NCBI RefSeq assembly: GCF_000499385.1
Contig: NW_013655357.1
Coordinates: 1-12,500 of the forward strand
DNA from: Eimeria necatrix
Lineage: Eukaryota; Apicomplexa; Conoidasida; Eucoccidiorida; Eimeriidae
Length of the DNA stretch: 12,500 nt
Reading direction: 5' to 3'
Positions 1 to 9,855 of the stretch are shown one piece after another. Each line of letters opens with the position of its first letter. Position 1 is the first letter of the stretch. The position numbers were made by a program, and so were the translations under genes. Under the pieces are notes generated by a model. That model was not told where the DNA came from and made no database searches. It was given only the letters and a program-made list of their open reading frames with translations.

Positions 1-733
1 TCGTTTAAATAAACCCCAAGAACTGCTGCAGAGGAGCAGCACAGCACAAGGAGCACAAGTGGGAGTAAAAACCCAAGTAACCCCGAGTGAACGTGTCTGC
101 GCACGAAATTCAAAAGCTGAATTTCACCTGATTTCAGTACCGGGCGACAAGTAGGTAAGTAGGCAATCAACAGCAATTGCCGAGTCCCACAGAAACAGAA
201 GAGGCTATTATTTTTTTTACGATGACCGCAGATTTGACCGGTTGCCATGATTCTACAGGACCCGCGCGTGTGTAAAGTTAAGTTTGAAAGCTTCCAAAAT
301 AAGGAAACTTGCACGACAGAGGCCTGGCGCTTCGGAGCTTAAGTCATTATGTAGACATACTTTTCTTGGATTTGAAAAAAGGAAGAAACTGACAGAAAAG
401 CCGTATGAATTGGGAACAAATCCATCCCTCTAAGGTTTAATATTTGCTGCAGTCCTCGAGAAAGCGAAACCTGTCCAGCAACACCATGGCAGCGAATCGC
501 CGTAGGTAGATGAGCCTACATGTATTTGTCTGCGAACACCCACCACGGTAGGTGACCCTGGGAAAAAGAAATGCCTCCATTCTCCCCGGGATTTCAGTAT
601 TGTTTGCCCTCCTTTTATTTGTTTTCCTCCTTTAATTCGTTCTCAATGTGTAATGTGATTAAATTTTTAATGCAGCAATACTTAGCCAGCAGCAGCTGGA
701 TGGCATGTCACTGCTGAGACTGCCTTCCAGCTG

Positions 734-747
734 GCATGTTAACATGC
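734..747. other. 14-bp perfect palindrome
   Basis: GCATGTTAACATGC reads the same on both strands. Such a site could bind a dimeric factor, but a single occurrence in AT-rich DNA can arise by chance. No function is claimed. Confidence 0.3.
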
Positions 748-1003
748 TCAAAACTCTTTTAATGGCCTTTTCCTGACTTTTATGTATTTCTGTTAATACT
801 GAAATGGTAAGGCATATATGAATCCCCATCTCTTGTTCAGAGAAATGTACTTTTGCGCGGGTTCACTGCATGCCAGATCTAGCCGTTAGAGCGCCAGTAG
901 GTGGCCCCCTTTGAAGCAACAAGTACCTTTGATGGGACTACCTTTGTATGAAGTATGCTGACTTCTCCGAATTGCATCAAAAGCTCTGGCGAGGCCGAAA
1001 TGT

Positions 1004-1036
1004 CTCCCAGGTGACCCCACAGGGGTCACTTGGGAG
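1004..1036. other. Near-perfect hairpin with GGTGACCC arms
   Basis: CTCCCAGGTGACCCC at 1004-1018 faces GGGGTCACTTGGGAG at 1022-1036 across a 3-base loop. The only imperfection can pair as G-U in RNA. The core GGTGACC also occurs at 551-557, 1563-1569 and 2318-2324, all upstream of or early in the gene. It could be a bound element or an RNA stem in a leader. The evidence is structural only. Confidence 0.4.
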
Positions 1037-1174
1037 AGTTGTTGAGGCTTCTGGACTGGCCTTAACGAGCGCTGAATATGAACAACGGACATCTAGAAAA
1101 AAAACCAACATAATTAATTTTAAAAAGTACAAATTTCAGTTTATTTCATCAAATACCGCAGAGTCTGACCTGAA

Positions 1175-1216
1175 ATGGTTAAAGGGGCCAAGAGCCACAA
1201 CTTGGCTGAGCCCCCG
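1175..1216 (+). CDS. Candidate alternative first coding exon
   Basis: An ATG at 1175 with G at +4 opens 14 codons (MVKGAKSHNLAEPP), directly followed by a good donor, GTAAGA, at 1217. A strong acceptor with a T-run (…TTTTTTGCAG) ends at 1585. Joining 1216 to 1586 keeps phase 0 and enters the frame of the main gene, which is open from 1586 through the ATG at 1814. This is an alternative to starting at 1814. The 369-base intron and the Cys/Ser-rich translation of 1586-1813 make it speculative. Confidence 0.22.
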
Positions 1217-1549
1217 GTAAGAGCAGGGGCCGTCGTGGCTTCTTGTAAGTGTTTCGGACCCTCTAGGGCTGTTGCTGAGAAGAAAACTTGCACAAAAATG
1301 TTTATTTTTTTGTTTCTTTTTCTTAATTTCTTAAAACAAGACTGCACACGAGGTCACTCCACAGCTCCTCTCTAACTCGACGCTTGCGGCTCGGCTGTGG
1401 CTTTTGAGCCCCGCAGTTTGGTATCTTTTACATCTGTGCATCTGCGCCTTTTCCTTGTTTTGTAAAATTAACTTTTTCCTCCTTCTTGCTGTCTGGAGGA
1501 CCGATTGATCTTGGTGCTCCCGAGGGTCGCCCCGACGCCAGAGTCCGGG

Positions 1550-1773
1550 GTAAGTGACCCAGGGTGACCTGGCCGTTTTTTGCAGCCTCTTTGGCTCCCT
1601 AGCCTTCTCCGCGACTCCGCCTTCCGTTGCAGCTGCAGTTACTGGATTCTAGTTCGAGCCTGCAGCAGCAACAGCAGCAGCAGCGGCGGCAGCGTCAGCG
1701 GCAGCGGCAGCGTCTGCCTGATTGGGCAAGTCCTCAAACTCTGCGCTTTTTGTCACTTTTCCCCTCTGTCCAG
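1550..1773 (+). other. Possible 5'-UTR intron
   Basis: A consensus donor GTAAGT lies at 1550. A pyrimidine-rich acceptor (…CACTTTTCCCCTCTGTCCAG) ends at 1773, 40 bases before the in-frame ATG at 1814. A leader intron here would explain why the intervening DNA is T-rich. A competing acceptor ends at 1585. RNA reads would decide. Confidence 0.3.
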
Positions 1774-1813
1774 CTGTCCTGTGGGTCTGCTGCTTCGCGT
1801 CTCCTTTCCTTCA

Positions 1814-2587
1814 ATGAGTCTCCGCAATGGGCCCTTCTACTGCAACGACTGGGCCCCCGCCAGGCAGCAGGGTTCAGTTGGTTCGGCGGCCCCATTGCTT
1901 GCGGGGCCCCCCGGAGCCCCCTCAGCCGCAGCTGCAGCAGCCGCAAGGCGCAGCGCAGCAGCTCCGCGAGTGCCCTCTTGCTGCGTGGCAGTGAATGCCG
2001 AAACTGCGCAGACACTGGCGGCGTGGGGGCTGCTGCAGCAGCAGCAGCAGCAGCAGCCAGGGGGGGCCCCTGCTGCAGCGCACGGGCTGGTAGTGGTGGG
2101 GGTCCCCCAGAGCCAGCAGCTGCGGAGCGGCGTGGGCGTGGCGGCCGTGCTGCGGGCCGCGCTGCAGCGCCGCGGGATCGATCGCCTCCCCGATCCCAGT
2201 GCCCTGGCCCCCGCAGCCAGCCCGGGGGCCCTCAGCAGCAACTGGAGAAGCCTGGGGCCCCACATTGAGGCCCTGGGCATTTGGCTGGGGGACACTTGGA
2301 TGGGGGCCCTCCAGCGAGGTGACCCTGGGGCTGTGGGGCCCCTCCTGGACCTGATTGTTGAGCGGCAGCTCAAGTTTGAACAAAACGTTTTGGCCTACGA
2401 TAACGCCCCCCTGCCTGCTGCTCCTGCTTCCCGCAACGCTGCTGCTGCTGCTGCTGCAGCAGACAGGCAGCCTCCAGCGGCGGCAGCGGCGGCGGCGGCT
2501 GCTGCTGCTGCGGCAGCGGAGAGGCAGCTGCCACCGGCAGCAGCAGCGGCGGCGGCTGCTGCTGCAGCGCAGAGACAGCCCTCAGCG
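1814..2587 (+). CDS. Exon 1: N-terminal region
   Basis: ATG at 1814 is the first in an open frame that runs to 2770. After an Ala-rich start and a Gln run (about 2035-2055), the translation becomes non-repetitive: GLVVVGVPQSQQLRSG, then a helical-looking segment containing EALGIWLGDTWMGALQRG and LLDLIVERQLKFEQNVLAYD (2255-2400). It ends in Ala runs. The donor GTAACA at 2588 is used in this model because it restores the frame after the 179-bp duplication. If that duplication is an assembly artefact, exons 1 and 2 are one continuous exon. Confidence 0.6.
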
Positions 2588-4277
2588 GTAACAGCGGCTG
2601 CTGCTGCTGCTGCTGCTGCTGCAGATCCGCAACCGGCCGCCAGCTATGACAGAAGGGTGGATCCCTCTTCCCCTGGGAAGCAAACTGTCCCCTCAGGCAG
2701 CTCCAGCTGCCACCGGCAGCAGCAGCGGCGGCGGCTGCTGCTGCAGCGCAGAGACAGCCCTCAGCGGTAACAGCGGCTGCTGCTGCTGCTGCTGCTGCTG
2801 CAGATCCGCAACCGGCCGCCAGCTATGACAGAAGGGTGGATCCCTCTTCCCCTGGGAAGCAAACTGTCCCCTCAGGCAGCTCTTTTGCTGCCGGCTCTGC
2901 TGCTGCGTTTGCTTCTGCTCGCGCTGCGTCTCCTGCTGCTGCACTTGCTTCCCCGGCGCTCGCGGCTGCAGCTGCTGTTGCTGCTGCTGCTGCTGCTGTG
3001 CCCGAGCTGCCTTCCTTTGCTTCCAGTTTAAGCGAGGTCCAATGGTCTTCACATTCTACAGCTCATCAGCCTTTGACGCTGCCCTTTGGAAGGGGAACTC
3101 TTACTGAGGTGCAGCAGCAGCAGCAGCAGCAGGAGTGCCAGCAGTCAATGCAGCAGGTGCAGACGCTGCAGCGTTGGGATCAGCAAGGTCAGACGCAGCA
3201 GCACGAGGAGCAGCTGCAGCAGCACAGCGTCAGCTGCCCAAGGGAGGCCTCCTGCTCACTCGTGAGCCAGCCCACAGTTGTTGCTGTGAGAACAGCAGCG
3301 CAAGCTTCGGCTGCTGCATCAGCAGCAGCAGCAATCGGGGTAGACGCAGCAGCTGCTCAGTCAGAGGTTGCTGCACCCGAGTGGGCAGCTGCTGCTGCGG
3401 CCCACACAGAGAGCGCAGCGGCGATGAGGGCTCCGAAGCAAGCAGAGGTCCAGAGTAAGTGGCACTTCAGATGCTGCTGCTGCTGCTGCTGCTGCTGCAG
3501 CTGCTGCCGTCCCAGTTCAGTGTCGGTCAGAATATCCGTGGCACCAACGAAAGATACGGAGACGATTAGAAAGATGTAGAAGCAGCAGCAATTCGGGTGG
3601 ACGCCGCTGCTGTCTGTCTGGGGTTGCTGCGGCTTGTTGCTGCTGCGTCTTGCTGCGTCCCTGTGAAGTGCTTCTGCGCTGCGGCTGCTGCATCTCCTTT
3701 GCTGCTGCACCTTGTCTGCTGCTGCAGCGGATGAGCCTGGAGAGCCGCTGGCCACGCAGCCTCCTGCAGGCATGCCTATCTCGAGTCTCCGCAGCAGCGA
3801 CAGCAGCAGCAGCAGCAACAATCTCTTGTGTCAGTACCTAGCTGAGGCTCTGCTGCAGCCGCTGCGCCGCAGCAGCAGCATCAGCTTTTCTGCTGAAGGC
3901 GCCTGCAGCACAGAAGCCCTCCCTGAAAGTCCCCCCTTCTTCTCCCCTGTGGGTTGCTTAGCTGCTGAGGCTCCGCTGCGGCTAAACAGCGGTCCGCAGC
4001 AGCAGCAGCAGCAGCAGCAGCAGGCTGAGGCGCATATGCTGGATGAGATTCCCGTGGTTCCCGCAGAGACAGAGACTCTCGGAAATGTCTTGAGCCATGG
4101 AGCTGCTGCAGCAAACGCCACAGGAATGTCACCAGGGCTGGCAGCAGACGCGCAGCAGCAGCAGCAGCAGCAGCAGAACTTGAGCAATGGAAGCAACGCC
4201 GTTGGAAAGCAGCAGGACGACATGCAACAGGAGCGGTCGCCCTACCTAAGCGGAGGTGGCACCAGCCCGCAAGAAGC

Positions 4278-4324
<47 letters not shown>

Positions 4325-4500
4325 AAGCTGCTGCTCCCCTGGGTGCTGCAGAAGAGCCCAAGATCTCTACTGGGCGCTTCAGCTGGGTGGGCCCTTCGAG
4401 GCGCCGCAGCAGCAGCATTTTTGTGTCTCCTTTGGGAGACTTTGGGGGCCTCCCAGAAGGAGCCTTTTCTGCGCACACACTGAAGGGCCAGCAGCAAACC

Positions 4501-4534
<34 letters not shown>

Positions 4535-4581
4535 GGTTCGGCAGCGACAGTGAGGCGGGGCTCGGGTCGCTGTGGAGCCGC

Positions 4582-4613
<32 letters not shown>

Positions 4614-5588
4614 GGGGTTCGGCAGCGACAGTGAGGCGGGGCTCGGGTCGCTGTGGAGCCGCAACGACAACATCGAAGAGCTGTTGCTGCAGTCGCTGAA
4701 GCAGCACTTTGGCTGCAGCAGACGCAGCAGCATCAGCATAGTGCAGCAAAAAGGCCAAATGCTGCATGCGCTGCTGCAGTCTGAAGGCTCCCAGGCTTTT
4801 TCTGAGGGCCTTCATGACTGGGCTGAGGGTTTGAAACAAAGGGCCCCAGAGGCTGCGCGGCTGCTGCAGCGCGAGCCCAAGAAGGCCCCCATTGTGCTGC
4901 AGATCTTCTACGCAGGTGCCGCACCCTGCTGCTGCTGCTGCTGCTGTTGTTGTTGTTGCTGCTGCTGCTGGTGATATAACAGGGTCCTGGTTTCGCTTGG
5001 CAAGCTCGCAGCAGCAGCTTGTAATTTTCAGCTGTTGCGCTGCAGCTGCTGCGATGGTTCTGCAGCAGGAAGAGAAGCTGCAGTGCCTTCGCTGCTGCTG
5101 CTGCTCCTGCTGCTGCTGCTGCTGCTGATACCCTCGCGGTGTTCCACTAGGCCCGAGAGCCTCGCGGGTGCGACCTTGCGTTTGCTGCAGCTGCTGTTGT
5201 CGTCATTGCTGCTGCTGCTGTTGCTTTGCTGCTGCTGCAGGGGCGGCGCTGCTTCACTCAAGAGGGCTCTTTGGTGGCGCAGCTTCGCTGCTAGAGGCTC
5301 TTGCGCTTCTGCTGCAGCAGCTGCCTCTGAGCTGCGAGCCGCTGCAGCAGCGGCTGCTGGAGCATCTTCGTCGCTCAGCTGCTGCTGCGTCTTTGGCCGA
5401 GGTGGCAGCAGCAGCAGCAGACCACGAAGCTTACGTACACTCCGAAGAAGCAGCAAAACTTCTTGCTGCCACGGGCAATTTGCTGCTGCACTGGAGCTGC
5501 GCAGGCAGCGCGGCCTTGTGGGCTGGGGGCCTTCTGAAGAAAGTTGTTCGCGACGAAGCCTCATACTTCCTTCTAGTCAGGCTCGTGC

Positions 5589-5628
<40 letters not shown>

Positions 5629-5714
5629 AGAGGAGGGGAAGGCAGCAGAAGTCAGGGCGTTGTCTATGGAGGTCCTTGAAGCTTTGGCTGTAGAGGCATG
5701 CAGCGCTGTGAGTG

Positions 5715-5750
<36 letters not shown>

Positions 5751-6338
5751 CTGCTTTGCTGCTGCTTTGCTGCTGCTGCTGCTTTGCTGCTTTGCTGCTG
5801 CTTTGCTGCTGCTGCTGCTGTTGCTGCTGTTGTTGCTGCTTTGCTGCTGCTTTGCTGCTGCTTTACTGCTGCCGCTGCTTTGCTGCTGGTGCTTTGCTGC
5901 TGCTGCTGCTGCTGCTTTGCCGCTGCTGCCGCTGCTGCTGCTGCTGCTGCTGGAATCAATCATTCAGTCTCGTCCAAAGCTCCTTTTCTTGAGCTGCGCC
6001 TCCACCCGCCTGCAGCTGCTGCGCTGTATTAACACTTTGCTGATCTTTATTAACACTTTGCTGATCTTCGTTTTGTTTTCTTTTCGTCATCTTTTGCTTT
6101 TTGTTTCATTTTGCTTTTTATTGCTTTTCATCTCCCTGCCTTTTGTTGTTTTTCTTTAAATTAAATTGTTTCCCGCTGCTTTTGGCGGGCCCAAGTGCCT
6201 TCGCCGCTGCAGCAGCACCAGCTGCTGCTGCTGCCGTTGCGGCTGCTGCTGCTGGGTTGCCGGTTCAGGTGCTTCAGCGGCAAAAGCCCCTCACCACCCG
6301 CGTCGCTGCGCTGCTGGTGCTGGGCCCCTTGATCTGCT

Positions 6339-6388
<50 letters not shown>

Positions 6389-7496
6389 GCGCAGCCTGGC
6401 GACGACGATCCGTCCCACATCCACAGACAGATTCTCGGCTGCCTCCGCATAGCCCTTTCTGAAAGGTGACGAACAGCAGCAGCAGCAACAGTAGCAGCAA
6501 CACTAGCAACAGCAGCAGGAGGAAACAGTTGCTGCCAGCTAAGCCGTCGGCCCTTGAAGAGCCAGCAGCAGCAGCAGCGCAGCAGCAACAGATATATCCA
6601 TGCGTTTTGTGCCCGTTTTATGCTTCAGAGAAGGGGTGTGGAAATCAGCAGCAGCTGAGACAGCATCTGCAGTTGTTGCTGCTGCAGCAGCCAGCAGCTG
6701 CCGAGAGTTTGCTGCTGCAGTGGTGGGAGAGGGCTTTGTTCTGGAGGCCCTTCTTCCCGCAGCTAAGGCACAGAAGGGCATTTATGCTGCACAGTCTCCA
6801 GCAGCAGCAGCAGCAGCAGCAATAGAAAACAGCGCCGGAGCGGCAGGCGTAGACAGTAGGTCTATTTGTCCTTATTTCGCAACTCCTTTTGTCTTTTCTC
6901 GTCTTCCTGTTTCTCTTGTCTGTTTTTCTTTTTTCTTTTTTGTTTTATTTGTTTTGTCTTTCTTTTATGCTTTATCTTTTGCTTCTTCCATTTTATTTCT
7001 TCATCTTTTGCGGTGTCTCTGCTGCTGCTCTTTGCCTTTTCGGGAGCTTCTCCGCCTCTGTCTGCTGGGTGCCTCGGTGCTGCTGCTGCTGCTGCTGTTG
7101 CTGCTGCTCCTTTGCTGTCGCTGCTACTGCTGGTGCTGTTGCTTTTGCTGCTGCTTTGCTGCTGCTGCTGCTGCCAACGATCCGGTCTTCTTGATTCTAG
7201 CAGCAGCAGCGTGCTTGGCAGCAGCGCAGAAGCAGTCGGAGCTTCATGAAGCGTGTGAACCTGTTGCTCCCGCTGCCACTGCTTACACTGCTGCTGCTGC
7301 TGCTGCCAATGCTGCTGCTGCTGCTGCTGTGCTGCTGTGCTGCTGCAGACTCCCGTCTCTTCTCTTTCTTAGAAAACTACCTCAGTGCTGTTGGCCGGCT
7401 GTACTCTGAAGACGCGCGACTTTACGCAGCTTTTTTCTCCCACCCCAAGTGAGTCCCTCTTTCTAGCTTGCATTACTTGCTCAAGGGCTGCCAGTC

Positions 7497-7528
<32 letters not shown>

Positions 7529-8350
7529 TGCTGCTGTTGCTGCTGTTGCTGCTGCAGCTACTGTGTTCGTGCTGCTCCCCTGGTGCTGCCGTAATTGCAG
7601 CTCTTGCTGCTCATGCTACTGCTCTTTCGTCGGCGGTCGTTGTTGCTGCTGCTGCGGGCAATATTCTCTGATCCTTGCTGCTGCTGATTTTGCTGCTGCT
7701 GTTACTTTTTGCTGCTGCGCTCAGCACGTCTACGGAGTCTGCTGCAGCCCTTCTCTCCGCCATCTCCTGGGTGGGTAGGCACGAGAGGGGCACGCGGGGG
7801 CCCCTTGGGGGCCCTTGGGGGGCCCCTGGGGGCCCCGTGGGGGCCTCTTGGGGACCCTACAAGACCCTGGGGGCCCCATGGGGCCCCCCAGGGCCGGCCC
7901 CTGAGAAAGGCACCGGGGGGCTTCTTGGAGCTGACAAAAGGCCAAGAGGCCTTCGAGTTTTGCAGCAAATCAAGGCACCTCGTGCTGCTGCTGCAGCAGC
8001 AGCAGCAGCAGCAGCAGCACTGGTAGCAACAGCTGCAACGCTGAGAGTAGCAGCACTAGCTAAGCTCAGTCAGTAGTGCTGCCAGCGGCTTGAGCCCAGC
8101 AGCAGCAGCAGCTGCTGGTGCTGCTGCTGGTGCTGCTGCATCAGACTAATCGCGTAGCAGGGACGCCCCTGCTGCAGTGCTCCGCCCTTTTGCTGCTGCT
8201 TCTGACTCAGCTGCACACAAAAAGGGACCCTATAGATGCTGCTGTTTTGGCCGAGCTGCTGCTGAGCTGCTGGAGGGGCAGGGGGGCTCCCGCGCTGCTG
8301 CAGCGGGTCACGCGGAAGCTGCTGCTGCTGGACCGGCAAGGCCCCCCAGT

Positions 8351-8383
<33 letters not shown>

Positions 8384-9011
8384 TGAGGCAGGGCCAAGAC
8401 AATGCCTCGCTGAAACGCTCAAAGACCTTCTGATGGGACCTTCTCGAGAAAACCCTCTTGAGAAGGAGACAGTCGATGCGCTATTATCTCTCTGCGACCA
8501 GTGCATGGCGTAAGCCGCCCATCTAGGGTTTAGGGTTTAGGGTTTAGGGTGTAGGGTTAGGGGCGTGGTGTGGGGGGTTTAGGGCGTAGGGTCAAGGATT
8601 AAGGGTTTAGGGTTTCCGCTTGAGGGTTTAGGGTTTTGGGTTTAGGGCATAGGGTTGGGAGATTAGCATTAAGGGCTTAGCGCTATAAGAGGCCAGGGGC
8701 ATCTGGTGGAATTTGACTCGTTTAGGATTTAGGGTTTAGGTTTTAGGGTTTAGGGTTTAGAGTTTAGTTGATTAATAATGCTACACAGTAAAGTGTCTCT
8801 CATTTCCTTTCCGCCTTTGCCGTGGCGTCCTTGGTTTCTTTCTCCATATCGCTTTCTCCGAACACTTTAGGGCTTAGGGTTTATGGTTTAGGGTTTAGGG
8901 TTTACGGTCTAGAGTTTAGGTTAGGGTTTTGTGTCCAACTGCCTCGGCGCTGGTGCACTGCAGCCGAGCTGCTGCGTGTCTAGTTAAGTGCCCGCGGAGG
9001 GTTTCTGCCCG

Positions 9012-9043
<32 letters not shown>

Positions 9044-9814
9044 TATTGCTGCTTTTTGCTTCTTCCCGTCCCTGTCCAATTTGCTGCTTCTTGTCTGCTG
9101 CTGCTGCAGAGAAGAGACAGGCGCAGCAGCAGTATCTCACTTCAACAGCCTCACTATTAGCGGGTTGCCCCCAGCGCCGCTGCTGTCGCTTTCTGCTGCG
9201 GACCACCTGCTGCAGGAGCTGCAGCAGCAGCACCCTGCAGCAGCAGCAGCAGCAGCAGGTCAGCAGCAGCTAGATGAGGCAGAAGAACTCGAGGCCTCCT
9301 GCAGCGACCACTGGCTGGAGAGGCCAGGAGCAGCAGCAAGTTCTGTTTCCTTCAGTCTCACCATTTCAGGCCGCCCCTCAAGCGTTTTCGGGGAGCAGCA
9401 GGGCCTGCAGCCAGCAGCAGCAGCAGCAGCAGCAGCGGCAGCAGCAGCAACAGCAGGAGAAGATGTTGGCGAGCCATATCCCCCGAATGAGGTATCTCTT
9501 TTTGCGCAGTCTTGAGAACACAAAGAGCAGCAGCAGCAGCAGCAGCAGAAGCAGCAGAAGCAGCAGTGCGTTGTTTGTGGTTTTTGCTGCTCGTCTTTCA
9601 GCAGGACCCCCAAGGGCCTCCCCTGAGGGCCCCCCAGGGCCCCTCCAGGGGCCCCAGTGGGGGCCCACTTGGGGGCCCCCAAGAGGGCCCCCAAGGGGGC
9701 CCCCAAGGGGGTCCCCTGGGGGCCCCCAAGAGGGCCCCCACGGAGACCCGCCTTGTCCACCGCAGCGTTTTGGCTTCGCTGCGGCCTTTCAAAAGCCAGC
9801 CGCCCGAGGGGCCC

Positions 9815-9855
<41 letters not shown>

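Larger units (their letters stand above)
1..1549. other. Repeat-poor upstream region, no firm gene
   Basis: This stretch lacks the CAG and heptamer repeats that dominate the rest of the window and is visibly richer in A and T, including a T-run near 210-220 and T-rich DNA at 600-670 and 1295-1340. Only short open frames occur on either strand (under about 90 codons), with no recognisable domain. It holds several GT-rich donor-like sites (for example at about 154, 507, 1217 and 1550), a hairpin at 1004-1036 and a 14-bp palindrome at 734-747. I infer that it is intergenic and 5' untranslated DNA of the downstream gene. An unrecognised small exon cannot be excluded. Confidence 0.55.

Noticed and set aside
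840..915. Possible tRNA (GGGTTCACTGCATGCC and TAGCCGTTAGAGC looked like box elements)
   Set aside because: The order and spacing do not form a cloverleaf and no acceptor stem pairs.
948..1220. 90-codon plus-strand frame and the overlapping 68-codon minus-strand frame (886-1092) as genes
   Set aside because: Both read through the GGTGACC hairpin, giving similar S-Q-V-T-P translations from its arms. There is no domain and no supporting splice context.
1734..2383. Long minus-strand open frames overlapping exon 1
   Set aside because: They are shadows of a GC-rich coding strand and CAG/CTG tracts that lack stops in any frame. They have no splice continuity and their translation is dominated by Cys, Pro or Leu runs.
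3831..4839. Minus-strand frames with Leu, Cys or Ala runs
   Set aside because: They are complements of the Gln/Ala tracts in exon 3. The plus frame has the non-repetitive, helical sequence and in-phase neighbours.
5035..5679. Leu/Cys/Ser-rich frame as a membrane protein
   Set aside because: The hydrophobic runs are CTG read as Leu or TGC as Cys. Exon 4 in another frame over the same bases is far more protein-like.
5573..5963. Minus-strand poly-Gln/poly-Ser open frames
   Set aside because: They come from reading the CTG minisatellite of intron 4 on the other strand. CAG is open in all three frames, so length means nothing here.
6466..6825. Plus-strand frame with CVLCPFYASEKGC, resembling a zinc finger
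   Set aside because: The Cys spacing lacks a paired His/Cys set of any standard finger, and the alternative frame (exon 6) joins in phase to both neighbours and has a strong acceptor.
7675..8076. Single uninterrupted 133-codon frame across the GC array with a stop at 8076
   Set aside because: GC-rich palindromes rarely contain stops, so openness is weak evidence. Splicing 7770 to 8211 uses a better acceptor and continues the helical protein. It is kept only as an alternative for exon 9.
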